From contig PNLG01000374.1 in the NCBI GenBank assembly GCA_013822915.1, positions 1 to 5,380 on the forward strand: a stretch of DNA of 5,380 nt, given 5' to 3'. The DNA comes from Sphingomonas sp. Lineage in GTDB: Bacteria; Pseudomonadota; Alphaproteobacteria; Sphingomonadales; Sphingomonadaceae. Below the pieces are notes generated by a model, which was given only the letters and a program-made list of their open reading frames with translations, was not told the DNA's origin and did no database searches. The translations under genes and the position numbers were made by a program. Position 1 is the stretch's first letter, and every line of letters starts with the position of its first letter. Below, one piece after another: positions 1 to 5,380 of this stretch.

Positions 1-49
1 CGGTTACTTTGCCGGTTGCCCGCATTCCTCAGAGCATGACGCTCCAAAG

Positions 50-91
50 AAAAAAGGGACCGCGTTCGGGGTCTTGCGACCGCCACGGCCC
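50..91 (-). terminator. Intrinsic terminator reading leftward
   Basis: On the minus strand GGGCCGTG (91-84) pairs with CGCGGTCCC (64-56) over 8 base pairs, including one G-U pair and a single bulged U at 59. Inside lies a second hairpin, GGUC-GCAA-GACC (81-70), with a GNRA-type tetraloop. The stem is followed directly by six T (55-50), then C and three more T. This is the polarity expected for termination of leftward transcription. The gene it would serve is not visible: the next gene to the right is on the opposite strand. It may end a small RNA or act as an attenuator for a gene left of the window. Pairings were read by eye, with no energy calculated. Confidence 0.55.
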
Positions 92-147
92 TTGGTTCGT
101 GCATCCGGCAATGTTCAAGCAGCAACGCGAGGGACCATGGGTGCCCC
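50..147 (-). promoter_or_regulatory. Attenuator-like or small-RNA-like leader, leftward
   Basis: Four minus-strand segments can pair in alternative ways. Segment 1 (GGGGCACC, 147-140) folds on segment 2 (CATGGTCCC, 139-131). Segment 3 (GGGCCGTG, 91-84) can pair over 8 base pairs with either segment 2 or segment 4 (CGCGGTCCC, 64-56), and the latter pairing forms the terminator. A seven-codon reading frame, MVPRVAA, starts inside segment 2 (138) and stops at 115. This is the geometry of a transcription attenuator, but the peptide has no striking run of one amino acid and the regulated gene would lie outside the window. An independent small RNA, or chance pairing in GC-rich DNA, are the alternatives. 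Confidence 0.27.
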
Positions 148-264
148 ACAAAGCAGCGGACTCCTTAGCGAGGTGGCGCGCGCGCGTCAACATACCCGCC
201 CGCATCGTCGCGCTATTTGCTGCTCTTTACGGCGCGCTAACCCTGTCGGGCTACACTCGCGCCC

Positions 265-1437
265 ATGTTTCACATCGACATTACGCCGCCGCAGGCGCGC
301 ATTCGCGGCTCGGTCATGGCGGTGATCCTGTTGTTCGGAGCCAATTGGCACATAGCGCTTTTCCCGCTGGTGACGACCGACATCGCCAATGATTACATCC
401 CCTGGTTCGATCACATCGTCGGGGCTGGAATGGTCACCGCCTTTGCGAAGCCGTTCGGCGCGTATAGCCCGCCCTACCTCTACCTGCTTGCGCTTGCGAC
501 CCCGCTGAAGGGGCTCATTGCCGACGTCGTCATCATCAAGATCGTGGCGATGATGGGCAATCTGGCGGCGGCGGTGGCATTCTGGCGGTTGCTGCGCGCG
601 CTGCGGATTGATGACGCGCCGCGCCTTGCCTTGTGCCTGCTGGCCCTGCCCAGCCTTATGATCAACGCCGCGATGCTCGGGCAAAGCGACGCCATGTATA
701 TAGCGCCGGTGCTGATGGCGATTTCGGCGGTGATGGAACGACGTCACCGTGCGATGCTGGCATGGTGCGGGCTTGCACTGGCGGTCAAGATGCAGACGGT
801 GCTGATCGGTCCGTTCATTCTCGTAATCCTTGTCGCACGCCAGGTGCCATTTCGTTATTGGCTCATCACACCGGCGACCTATATTCTGACATTGACGCCG
901 GCCTGGGCAGCGGGCTGGCCGATCGATGACCTGTTGACCATTTATTTCCGGCAGGCGACGACCTTCAACGACCTTGCGCGCAACGCCCCAAATATCTGGA
1001 TGGTGGCAAGCGAACTGGGCTTTAACGGTAACGTTGTCGTCGGCTTGGCAAGCGTGAGCGCCATCGGCGCGATTGCCACCTATCTGGCGCGCTACATCGC
1101 CACCGCTCGGAATTTCTCGCCGGAAATGCTGCTTCGCCTCGCGCTGCTGGCGCCGCTGATGGTCGCCGGGTTGTTGCCCAAGATGCACGAACGCTATTTC
1201 CTGTTGGCGGACATCCTGTCGGTGGCGCTGGCGATCGTCAGCCGGGCGCCGCGGACGTGGTTGGTGCCGGTCGCGATCCAGCTTGGTTCGCTCTTTGGTC
1301 TGTTCGGCTATGGCATGGGATTACCCTGGCTGGCGGCGCTGGGTGCCGTGCCGATGATCAGCGCCACGATTCTGGTCGCGCGCCCGTTGCTGTGGCGCGG
1401 TGCCAACGACAATCCGTTGCTGATGCGCGCTGCCTGA
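265..1437 (+). CDS. Polytopic membrane protein, probable GT-C glycosyltransferase
   Basis: A 390-residue protein that is hydrophobic almost throughout, with about ten predicted membrane helices. The first spans roughly residues 18-36 and the last ends near 378. After helix 1 there is an acidic loop, D39-x3-DYIPW, followed by PFGAYSPPYLY (63-73). These resemble the first extracytoplasmic loop of GT-C enzymes, where an acidic residue is catalytic. Other family-like motifs are GQSD (139-142), LAVKMQ (172-177) and KMHERYF (306-312). GT-C enzymes move sugars from polyprenyl-phosphate donors to glycans or proteins outside the inner membrane; the sugar and acceptor cannot be read here. A stop at 238-240 limits the start to after that point. 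ATG 265 has no clear Shine-Dalgarno sequence, and ATG 316 (residue 18) is an alternative. The gene stands alone, 95 bases before the bactofilin. Membrane protein is near certain; the enzymatic family is inferred from motifs. Confidence 0.75.
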   Translation: MFHIDITPPQARIRGSVMAVILLFGANWHIALFPLVTTDIANDYIPWFDHIVGAGMVTAFAKPFGAYSPPYLYLLALATPLKGLIADVVIIKIVAMMGNLAAAVAFWRLLRALRIDDAPRLALCLLALPSLMINAAMLGQSDAMYIAPVLMAISAVMERRHRAMLAWCGLALAVKMQTVLIGPFILVILVARQVPFRYWLITPATYILTLTPAWAAGWPIDDLLTIYFRQATTFNDLARNAPNIWMVASELGFNGNVVVGLASVSAIGAIATYLARYIATARNFSPEMLLRLALLAPLMVAGLLPKMHERYFLLADILSVALAIVSRAPRTWLVPVAIQLGSLFGLFGYGMGLPWLAALGAVPMISATILVARPLLWRGANDNPLLMRAA

Positions 1438-1492
1438 CACCGGCGCACTCTCGCCCGCCACGCGCCGAATGTGCTAGCTGTTTGGCCGAGTC

Positions 1493-1506
1493 GGGGGTTA
1501 ACCCCC
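1493..1506. promoter_or_regulatory. Perfect 14-base palindrome before bactofilin gene
   Basis: GGGGGTTAACCCCC is a perfect inverted repeat lying 26 bases upstream of the bactofilin ATG and 12 bases before its likely ribosome binding site. In DNA it could be an operator for a dimeric regulator. In RNA it would form five G-C pairs closed by a UUAA loop, which could affect translation or RNA stability. No T-run follows, so it is not a standard terminator for the membrane-protein gene. A GTGCTAGCTG stretch at 1471-1480 could hold a -10 element, but no convincing -35 was found. Confidence 0.35.
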
Positions 1507-1532
1507 AGCCTTTCACGCGGAGTGCGCCTCAA

Positions 1533-2006
1533 ATGTTCAACAACAAGACTGGCCGCGACACCGGCTTCACCCCGCCATCGACCGCCGCAGCGGGGACCAC
1601 CACGAATGGCAAGCGCGGGATGTTTTCGGTGCTCGGCGCGGATGTGACGATCACGGGCAATGTCCGCGCGACCGCCGATTTGCACATTGACGGCCATGTC
1701 GAGGGCGATGTCGATGCGGCCAATGTCGTGCAAGGGCCCGAAAGCCGGATCACCGGCAACGTCCGGGCCGAAACCGCGCGGATCACCGGCACCATCGACG
1801 GGCGCGTCATCGTGAGGCAATTGGTGATTGAGCGGACCGCACGGATCACCGGCGATGTCGATTACGAGTCCATTTCGATCGAAAATGGCGCCGCGCTCGA
1901 TGGCCATTTGCGCCACCGCTCGCCCGGCACACTCAAGATCGACGACGCCCCCGCAGCACCCGCCAAGGCGCCCGACCAATTGCTGTTGAAAAGCGACGCC
2001 GCCTGA
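1533..2006 (+). CDS. Bactofilin (polymer-forming cytoskeletal protein)
   Basis: A 157-residue protein with the three-part build of bactofilins: a flexible Gly/Thr/Pro-rich N-terminal tail (1-30), a central right-handed beta-helix domain (about 34-126), and an Ala/Pro-rich C-terminal tail. The core shows regular short turns with hydrophobic-x-G steps, such as ITGNVRA (40-46), IDGHVEGDV (52-60) and three copies of RITG (72, 83, 104). Bactofilins polymerise without nucleotide into filaments at the inner face of the membrane and act as scaffolds for cell shape, stalk formation or local wall synthesis. ATG 1533 was chosen because GGAG at 1519-1522 precedes it by 10 bases and the MFNNK beginning resembles the short conserved start of other bactofilins. 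ATG 1620 would delete the whole tail. The length is close to that of Caulobacter BacA. Which paralogue it is cannot be decided. Confidence 0.93.
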   Translation: MFNNKTGRDTGFTPPSTAAAGTTTNGKRGMFSVLGADVTITGNVRATADLHIDGHVEGDVDAANVVQGPESRITGNVRAETARITGTIDGRVIVRQLVIERTARITGDVDYESISIENGAALDGHLRHRSPGTLKIDDAPAAPAKAPDQLLLKSDAA

Positions 2007-2011
2007 TCGCG

Positions 2012-2038
2012 GGCGTGGGTAGCGCTGAAGTATCCGCC
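2012..2038. terminator. Weak hairpin between convergent genes
   Basis: The 40 bases between the bactofilin stop and the lpdA stop can form a stem: GGCG (2012-2015) with CGCC (2035-2038), a two-base bulge, then GGTA (2018-2021) with TATC (2031-2034), around a nine-base loop. It sits where a shared bidirectional terminator would be expected. There is no T-run on either strand, so it may be Rho-assisted or not a terminator at all. Confidence 0.28.
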
Positions 2039-2046
2039 GCGCGTCC

Positions 2047-3444
2047 CTAAATATGCAAAGCTTGTCCATAAGCGGCGAGCACGCTTTCGTGCATCATCTC
2101 GCTCAGCGTCGGGTGCGGGAAGACGGTGTGCATGAAATCCGCCTCGACCAGCTCGGCCGTCTTGCCGACGGTATAGCCCTGGATCAGCTCGGTCACCTCG
2201 GCGCCGATCATGTGCGCGCCCAGCAATTCACCGGTGGCAGCGTCGAACACGGTCTTCACAAACCCCTCCGCCTCGCCCAGCGCAATCGCCTTGCCATTGC
2301 CGATGAAGGGGAATGTGCCGACCCTCACCTCATGCCCCGCCTCGCGCGCCTTCGCCTCGGTTAGGCCGACGCTGGCGATTTGCGGGTGGCAATAGGTGCA
2401 GCCGGGGATATTGCGCGGGTCAATGGGGTGCGGATGGCCGCCCGCGATTGCCTCGGCCGCGATCACCCCCTCGTGACTTGCCTTGTGCGCGAGCCAGGGC
2501 GGCGCGGTGATATCGCCAATCGCCCACAAACCCGCCACATTGGTGCGGCACATCGCATCGGTTTTGAGGAAGCCCCGGTCCATCGCGACGCCCAGCGCTT
2601 CCAGCCCGATATTTTCGGTATTGGGGACAATGCCGATCGCGACGATGCAGTGGCTGAACTCGCCGTCGATGACTTTGCCGTCCCGGCCCTTGATGCTTGC
2701 CTTGACGCCCGTGTCGGTCGCGCTGAGCTTTTCGACGCCCGCGCCGGTCATGATCGTCATACCCTGTTTCTTCAGCGCCTTTTCAAGGAATGCTGACACA
2801 TCGGCATCCTCAACCGGCACGATCCGGTCGAGCATTTCGATCACGGTTACCTCTGCCCCCATATCGTTGTAGAAGCTGGCAAATTCGATCCCGATCGCGC
2901 CTGATCCAATGACGAGCAGCTTGGTCGGCATGGCCGGCGGCACCATCGCATGGCGATAGGTCCAGATGCGCGCGCCGTCCGCTGGCGCAAACGGCAAGTC
3001 GCGCGCCCGTGCGCCCGTCGCGAGAATGATGTTGCGGGCGGTAAGCTCGGTCGTCTTGCCGTCCTTGTCGGTGACCGCAATCGCATTGGCAGCAGTCAGC
3101 GTGCCTGCGCCCATATGCACCGCAATCTTGTTTTTCTTCATCAGGTGGGTGACGCCCTGATTAAGCTGTTTCGCCACCCCGCGCGACCGCTTGACGACCG
3201 CGTCAATGTCCGCACTGATCCCCTGCGCGATCAGGCCATAGTCCTTGGCATGCTGCATATAGTGATAGATTTCGGCTGAGCGCAGCAGCGCCTTGGTCGG
3301 GATGCAGCCCCAGTTCAGGCAAATCCCGCCCAGCAATTCCCGCTCGACAATCGCGACTTTCAGGCCAAGCTGGCTCGCGCGGATCGCCGCGACATAGCCG
3401 CCGGGGCCAGAACCGAGGACGATGAGGTCATAGGGGTCAGCCAC
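2047..3444 (-). CDS. lpdA: Dihydrolipoyl dehydrogenase (E3)
   Basis: A 465-residue flavoprotein that reoxidises dihydrolipoamide on the E2 subunit and passes electrons through FAD to NAD+. An N-terminal FAD site, GSGPGG (11-16), is followed by the redox-active disulfide in CLNWGC (C42 and C47), the ATG motif (142-144), the NAD site GSGAIG (180-185), the second FAD motif around AIGD, and a C-terminal dimerisation domain with HPTLSE, giving the catalytic pair H444 and E449. All key residues are present and the length is normal. There is no fused lipoyl domain, unlike some E3 proteins of pdh operons. Being in one operon with pdhC, it is most likely the E3 of pyruvate dehydrogenase, though E3 may also be shared with the 2-oxoglutarate and branched-chain complexes. 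It is the last gene of the visible operon, 24 bases after the thioesterase. Confidence 0.97.
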   Translation of the reverse strand: MADPYDLIVLGSGPGGYVAAIRASQLGLKVAIVERELLGGICLNWGCIPTKALLRSAEIYHYMQHAKDYGLIAQGISADIDAVVKRSRGVAKQLNQGVTHLMKKNKIAVHMGAGTLTAANAIAVTDKDGKTTELTARNIILATGARARDLPFAPADGARIWTYRHAMVPPAMPTKLLVIGSGAIGIEFASFYNDMGAEVTVIEMLDRIVPVEDADVSAFLEKALKKQGMTIMTGAGVEKLSATDTGVKASIKGRDGKVIDGEFSHCIVAIGIVPNTENIGLEALGVAMDRGFLKTDAMCRTNVAGLWAIGDITAPPWLAHKASHEGVIAAEAIAGGHPHPIDPRNIPGCTYCHPQIASVGLTEAKAREAGHEVRVGTFPFIGNGKAIALGEAEGFVKTVFDAATGELLGAHMIGAEVTELIQGYTVGKTAELVEADFMHTVFPHPTLSEMMHESVLAAYGQALHI

Positions 3445-3456
3445 GGCATTGCTCCT
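3444..3456 (-). promoter_or_regulatory. Ribosome binding site fixing the GTG start of lpdA
   Basis: AGGAG at 3456-3452 lies 7 bases before GTG 3444, the codon that begins the MADPYDLIVLGSG start typical of E3 proteins. An ATG at 3449-3447 is closer to the AGGAG but is in another frame and would not give lipoamide dehydrogenase. The GTG is therefore the correct start. Confidence 0.75.
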
Positions 3457-3468
3457 GGGGCGAGTGGA

Positions 3469-3867
3469 TCAGATATAGGGGCCATCGACGGCGCGCGGGG
3501 TGCCATCCGCGCCCATCGCGACGAGGGTAAAGCTGCCGACGGCCACGCGCTCGGTGCCGTCGCCATGCCGCTCGCGCCGCCAGACATCGACGCCAACCGT
3601 CATCGACGTGCGACCGGTGGCTGTGATCGCGGCGTAGAAACTGACTTCGTCGCCAATCTGCACGGGCGCTGAAAAGCTGAACCCATCGGCGGCAACGACG
3701 GGCGCGCGACCGCGGCACCGCTGCGACGCGACCGAGCCTGCGGCCAACGCCATCTGCCCCATCAGCCAGCCGACAAAGGCAGTGCCATAGGGGTTGGCGT
3801 CCGCCGCCATCGCGGTTGCGCGGATCGCAGGCGGCATGGCTGATGGCGGTGTGGCCGGTTCAGCCAT
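3469..3867 (-). CDS. YciA-like hotdog-fold acyl-CoA thioesterase, altered active site
   Basis: A 132-residue protein resembling the YciA family of acyl-CoA thioesterases, single-domain hotdog enzymes that hydrolyse a broad range of acyl-CoAs in the cytoplasm. Family-like stretches are IRATAMAADANPYG (15-28), GWLMGQM (33-39), the GFSFSAPVQIGDEVSFYA strand pair in the middle, and VAMGADGTPRAV near the end. Where YciA has NGDIFGGW and MD, this protein has YGTAFVGW and MA. The aspartate reported as catalytic in Haemophilus influenzae YciA (Asp44) is thus Ala40 here, and another conserved acid is Thr29. The upstream asparagine is kept (N25). It may be catalytically changed, inactive or acyl-CoA-binding only. 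The start overlaps the preceding gene by 8 bases, which suggests translational coupling. ATG at residue 11 is an alternative start. The family is fairly sure; the activity is not. Confidence 0.82.
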   Translation of the reverse strand: MAEPATPPSAMPPAIRATAMAADANPYGTAFVGWLMGQMALAAGSVASQRCRGRAPVVAADGFSFSAPVQIGDEVSFYAAITATGRTSMTVGVDVWRRERHGDGTERVAVGSFTLVAMGADGTPRAVDGPYI

Positions 3868-4105
3868 TGGCGGCCAGGCGCCCCTCGGCCGCCGCCCGGT
3901 CCGCCGCTGCCCTATCTGCTGCGATCGCCTCGCGCACCGGCCGCACGCCCATCATCAGGATAATCACGATCGACACGATATCGACCGCCCAGATGTCGAG
4001 CCTGGCCAGAGGCACTGCCCATGCCATTGCCCAGGCCATTACCAGCGCCAGCGCAATGCCCGCCGCGATATGCGCCAGCTCGATCAGAGTCCGCCGCCCG
4101 ACCAT
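3860..4105 (-). CDS. Small two-helix membrane protein of unknown function
   Basis: An 81-residue protein I do not recognise. A short basic start (MVGRRTLIELAH) leads into two hydrophobic helices, about residues 11-31 (with a repeated MAWA) and 36-54, separated by a short PLARLD turn. After VRPVRE comes an Ala-rich charged tail with the repeat AADRA. Positive charges at both ends suggest a hairpin with both termini in the cytoplasm. The start ATG shares its A with the TGA stop of pdhC, and the stop lies within the first codons of the thioesterase gene. This overlap on both sides, together with codon use like the neighbours, makes it a real gene of the operon. Its hairpin form and position allow the guess that it tethers or modulates something near the PDH complex, but nothing in the sequence shows this. 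Confidence 0.82.
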   Translation of the reverse strand: MVGRRTLIELAHIAAGIALALVMAWAMAWAVPLARLDIWAVDIVSIVIILMMGVRPVREAIAADRAAADRAAAEGRLAANG

Positions 4106-5380
4106 CAGGCGATCATCCCCAGCGGTGCCTCCACCAGCGCCTTGAACGCCTGCATCAGCTCGGCGCCATCGGCACCGTCGATCGCGCGGTGATCGAAACT
4201 GCCGGTGGCTGACATCACCGTCGCTATGCCAAGCGCATCATCAATCACATAAGGCCGCTTTTCGCCCGCGCCGATCGCCATGATCATCCCCTGCGGCGGG
4301 TTAATGACCGCCTCAAACTGTTTGATGCCGAACATGCCCATATTGCTGAGCGATGCAGTGCCGCCCTGATATTCCTCAGGCTTCAGTTTCTGGTCGCGGG
4401 CGCGGCCCGCCAAGTCCTTCATCGCGGTCGAAATGGCGGAGACCGAGCGGGTGTCGGCATGGGTGATGACCGGCGTGATGAGCCCTGACGGCGCCGACAC
4501 CGCCACCGAAATATCGGCGCGCGCAAAGGTGATGAGCTGATCGGGGGTGAACATCACATTGCACTTTGGCACCCGGATCAGGCTCACGCCAAGCGCCTTG
4601 ATCAGCAAGTCGTTGACCGACAGCTTGACGCCCGTTGCCGCCAACGCCGCGTTCAGCTCCGCCCGCAAGGCCAGCAGCGCGTCGAGCCGGATATCGACCG
4701 TCAGATAGATGTGCGGCACCATCTGCTTCGATTCGGTTAGCCGCCGCGCGATCGTCTTGCGGACGTTGGACAGCTTTTCGGCGCTGTGCGGAATATCGGG
4801 GATGATCGCGGGCCGGAGCGCGGGCGCAGCGGCTGGCGCGGCGACGGGCGCAACGGTCGGGGCGACCTCCACCTTCGCGGGCACAGCATCGGTGCGCGCA
4901 ACATCGGCCCCCTGCACATCAGCTTTGATGATCCGCCCCCCCGGCCCCGTGCCGCTCAACATGGCAAGGTCAACGCCCGTCGCCTCGGCCAGACGCCGCG
5001 CGAGCGGGCTCGCCTTGATCCGGTCGCCCGCCAGGGTGGAGCGCACCAGTGTGGGTGCTGCAACGGGCGCCGCCGGGGCAGGCGCGGGCGCGGCAAGAAC
5101 GGGGGCAATTGGCGCTGATGGAGCCACCGGCACCGCACCCGCCGCTTCGCCCTCGCCAATCAGCACCGCAATGACCGTGCCGACTTTCACATTGTCGGTC
5201 CCTTCGCCGATCAGGATCCTGCCGATCACGCCTTCATCGACGGCCTCGAATTCCATCGTTGCCTTGTCGGTTTCAATCTCGGCCATCAGATCGCCTGACT
5301 TTACCGAATCGCCCTCTTTCACCAACCACTTGGCCAATGTGCCTTCCTCCATCGTCGGGGACAGCGCGGGCATTTTGATG
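4105..5380 (-). CDS. pdhC: PDH E2, dihydrolipoamide acetyltransferase (5' end cut off)
   Basis: The acetyltransferase core of the pyruvate dehydrogenase complex, which moves the acetyl group from lipoamide to CoA. Numbering from ATG 5373, it has one lipoyl domain (1-75) with the lipoylated lysine K37 in ETDKATMEFE, an Ala/Pro-rich linker (77-110), a peripheral subunit-binding domain (118-153, ending in GTGPGGRIIKADV), a second Ala/Pro linker, and a catalytic domain from about 197 to 422 with DHRAIDG (H395 and D399 catalytic). The codons before ATG 5373 are ATC and AAA with no stop. Family members usually begin with a few residues before I-K-M-P-A-L-S-P, so the true start lies just beyond the window and the gene is partial. 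A single lipoyl domain is normal for alphaproteobacteria. pdhA and pdhB are expected upstream. Its stop overlaps the next start in TGATG. Confidence 0.96.
   Translation of the reverse strand, partial: IKMPALSPTMEEGTLAKWLVKEGDSVKSGDLMAEIETDKATMEFEAVDEGVIGRILIGEGTDNVKVGTVIAVLIGEGEAAGAVPVAPSAPIAPVLAAPAPAPAAPVAAPTLVRSTLAGDRIKASPLARRLAEATGVDLAMLSGTGPGGRIIKADVQGADVARTDAVPAKVEVAPTVAPVAAPAAAPALRPAIIPDIPHSAEKLSNVRKTIARRLTESKQMVPHIYLTVDIRLDALLALRAELNAALAATGVKLSVNDLLIKALGVSLIRVPKCNVMFTPDQLITFARADISVAVSAPSGLITPVITHADTRSVSAISTAMKDLAGRARDQKLKPEEYQGGTASLSNMGMFGIKQFEAVINPPQGMIMAIGAGEKRPYVIDDALGIATVMSATGSFDHRAIDGADGAELMQAFKALVEAPLGMIA

Noticed and set aside
1..205. Possible minus-strand protein genes: a 58-residue frame (205-29), and frames beginning at ATG 104 or ATG 25 that run off the left edge
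   Set aside because: None gives a recognisable product or a well-spaced ribosome binding site, and the first two run through the terminator hairpin. ATG 25 leaves too few codons to judge.
50..210. 6S RNA (ssrS) on the minus strand, suggested by GAACCAAGGG, which I recall from the 3' half of E. coli 6S RNA
   Set aside because: I could not form the long rod with a closing stem that 6S RNA requires; the 3' end instead folds locally as a terminator. An Infernal search with the 6S model would settle it.
9..392. Plus-strand open frame of 127 codons at the left edge
   Set aside because: It overlaps the membrane-protein gene by 128 bases, begins with TTG without a ribosome binding site, and has low-complexity Arg/His/Ala composition. 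A hydrophobic stretch near 190-250 is too short to support it.
187..1188. Long minus-strand open frame (333 codons) opposite the membrane-protein gene
   Set aside because: Its product is rich in Arg, His, Gln and Asp with no domain, as expected for an antisense frame in GC-rich coding DNA. The plus-strand protein has coherent membrane helices and motifs.
1308..2069. Minus-strand open frame of 253 codons opposite the bactofilin
   Set aside because: The plus strand encodes a clear beta-helix bactofilin with a good ribosome binding site; the opposite frame is a compositional shadow.
3437..3718. Minus-strand frame beginning in the thioesterase gene and ending near the lpdA start
   Set aside because: Arg/Ser-rich, without a domain, and entirely explained by overlap with the two real genes.

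Overview
The window looks like chromosomal DNA of a sphingomonad-type alphaproteobacterium. It is GC-rich, its genes are tightly packed, and its pyruvate dehydrogenase (PDH) E2 and E3 proteins have alphaproteobacterial sequence signatures such as the E3 redox motif CLNWGC. This assignment is by recognition, not by a search.

Layout. Positions 1-264 hold no convincing protein gene. The minus strand there carries a good intrinsic terminator (50-91), preceded by a segment that could pair with the same strand of the stem, an attenuator-like or small-RNA-like arrangement reading leftward out of the window. Two plus-strand genes follow: a polytopic membrane protein resembling a GT-C glycosyltransferase (265-1437) and a bactofilin, a polymer-forming cytoskeletal protein (1533-2006). 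The 95-base gap between them contains a perfect 14-base palindrome.

From 2047 to the right edge everything is on the minus strand, convergent with the bactofilin. In transcription order the genes are pdhC (PDH E2, its first codons cut off by the right edge), a small two-helix membrane protein of unknown function, a YciA-like hotdog thioesterase, and lpdA (PDH E3). The first three overlap by 1 and 8 bases. A 24-base gap precedes lpdA, which starts with GTG behind a clear AGGAG. They are therefore very probably one operon, with pdhA and pdhB expected just outside the right edge.

How they work together. E2 transfers the acetyl group from E1 to CoA through its single lipoyl domain, and E3 reoxidises the lipoamide using NAD+. 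The two genes between E2 and E3 are not PDH subunits. The thioesterase appears to lack the catalytic aspartate known from YciA, which makes its role an open question. No mobile element, tRNA, rRNA, CRISPR array or sign of recent transfer was seen. The most unusual points are the leftward RNA structure at 50-147, the two-gene insertion in the pdh operon, and the altered thioesterase active site.
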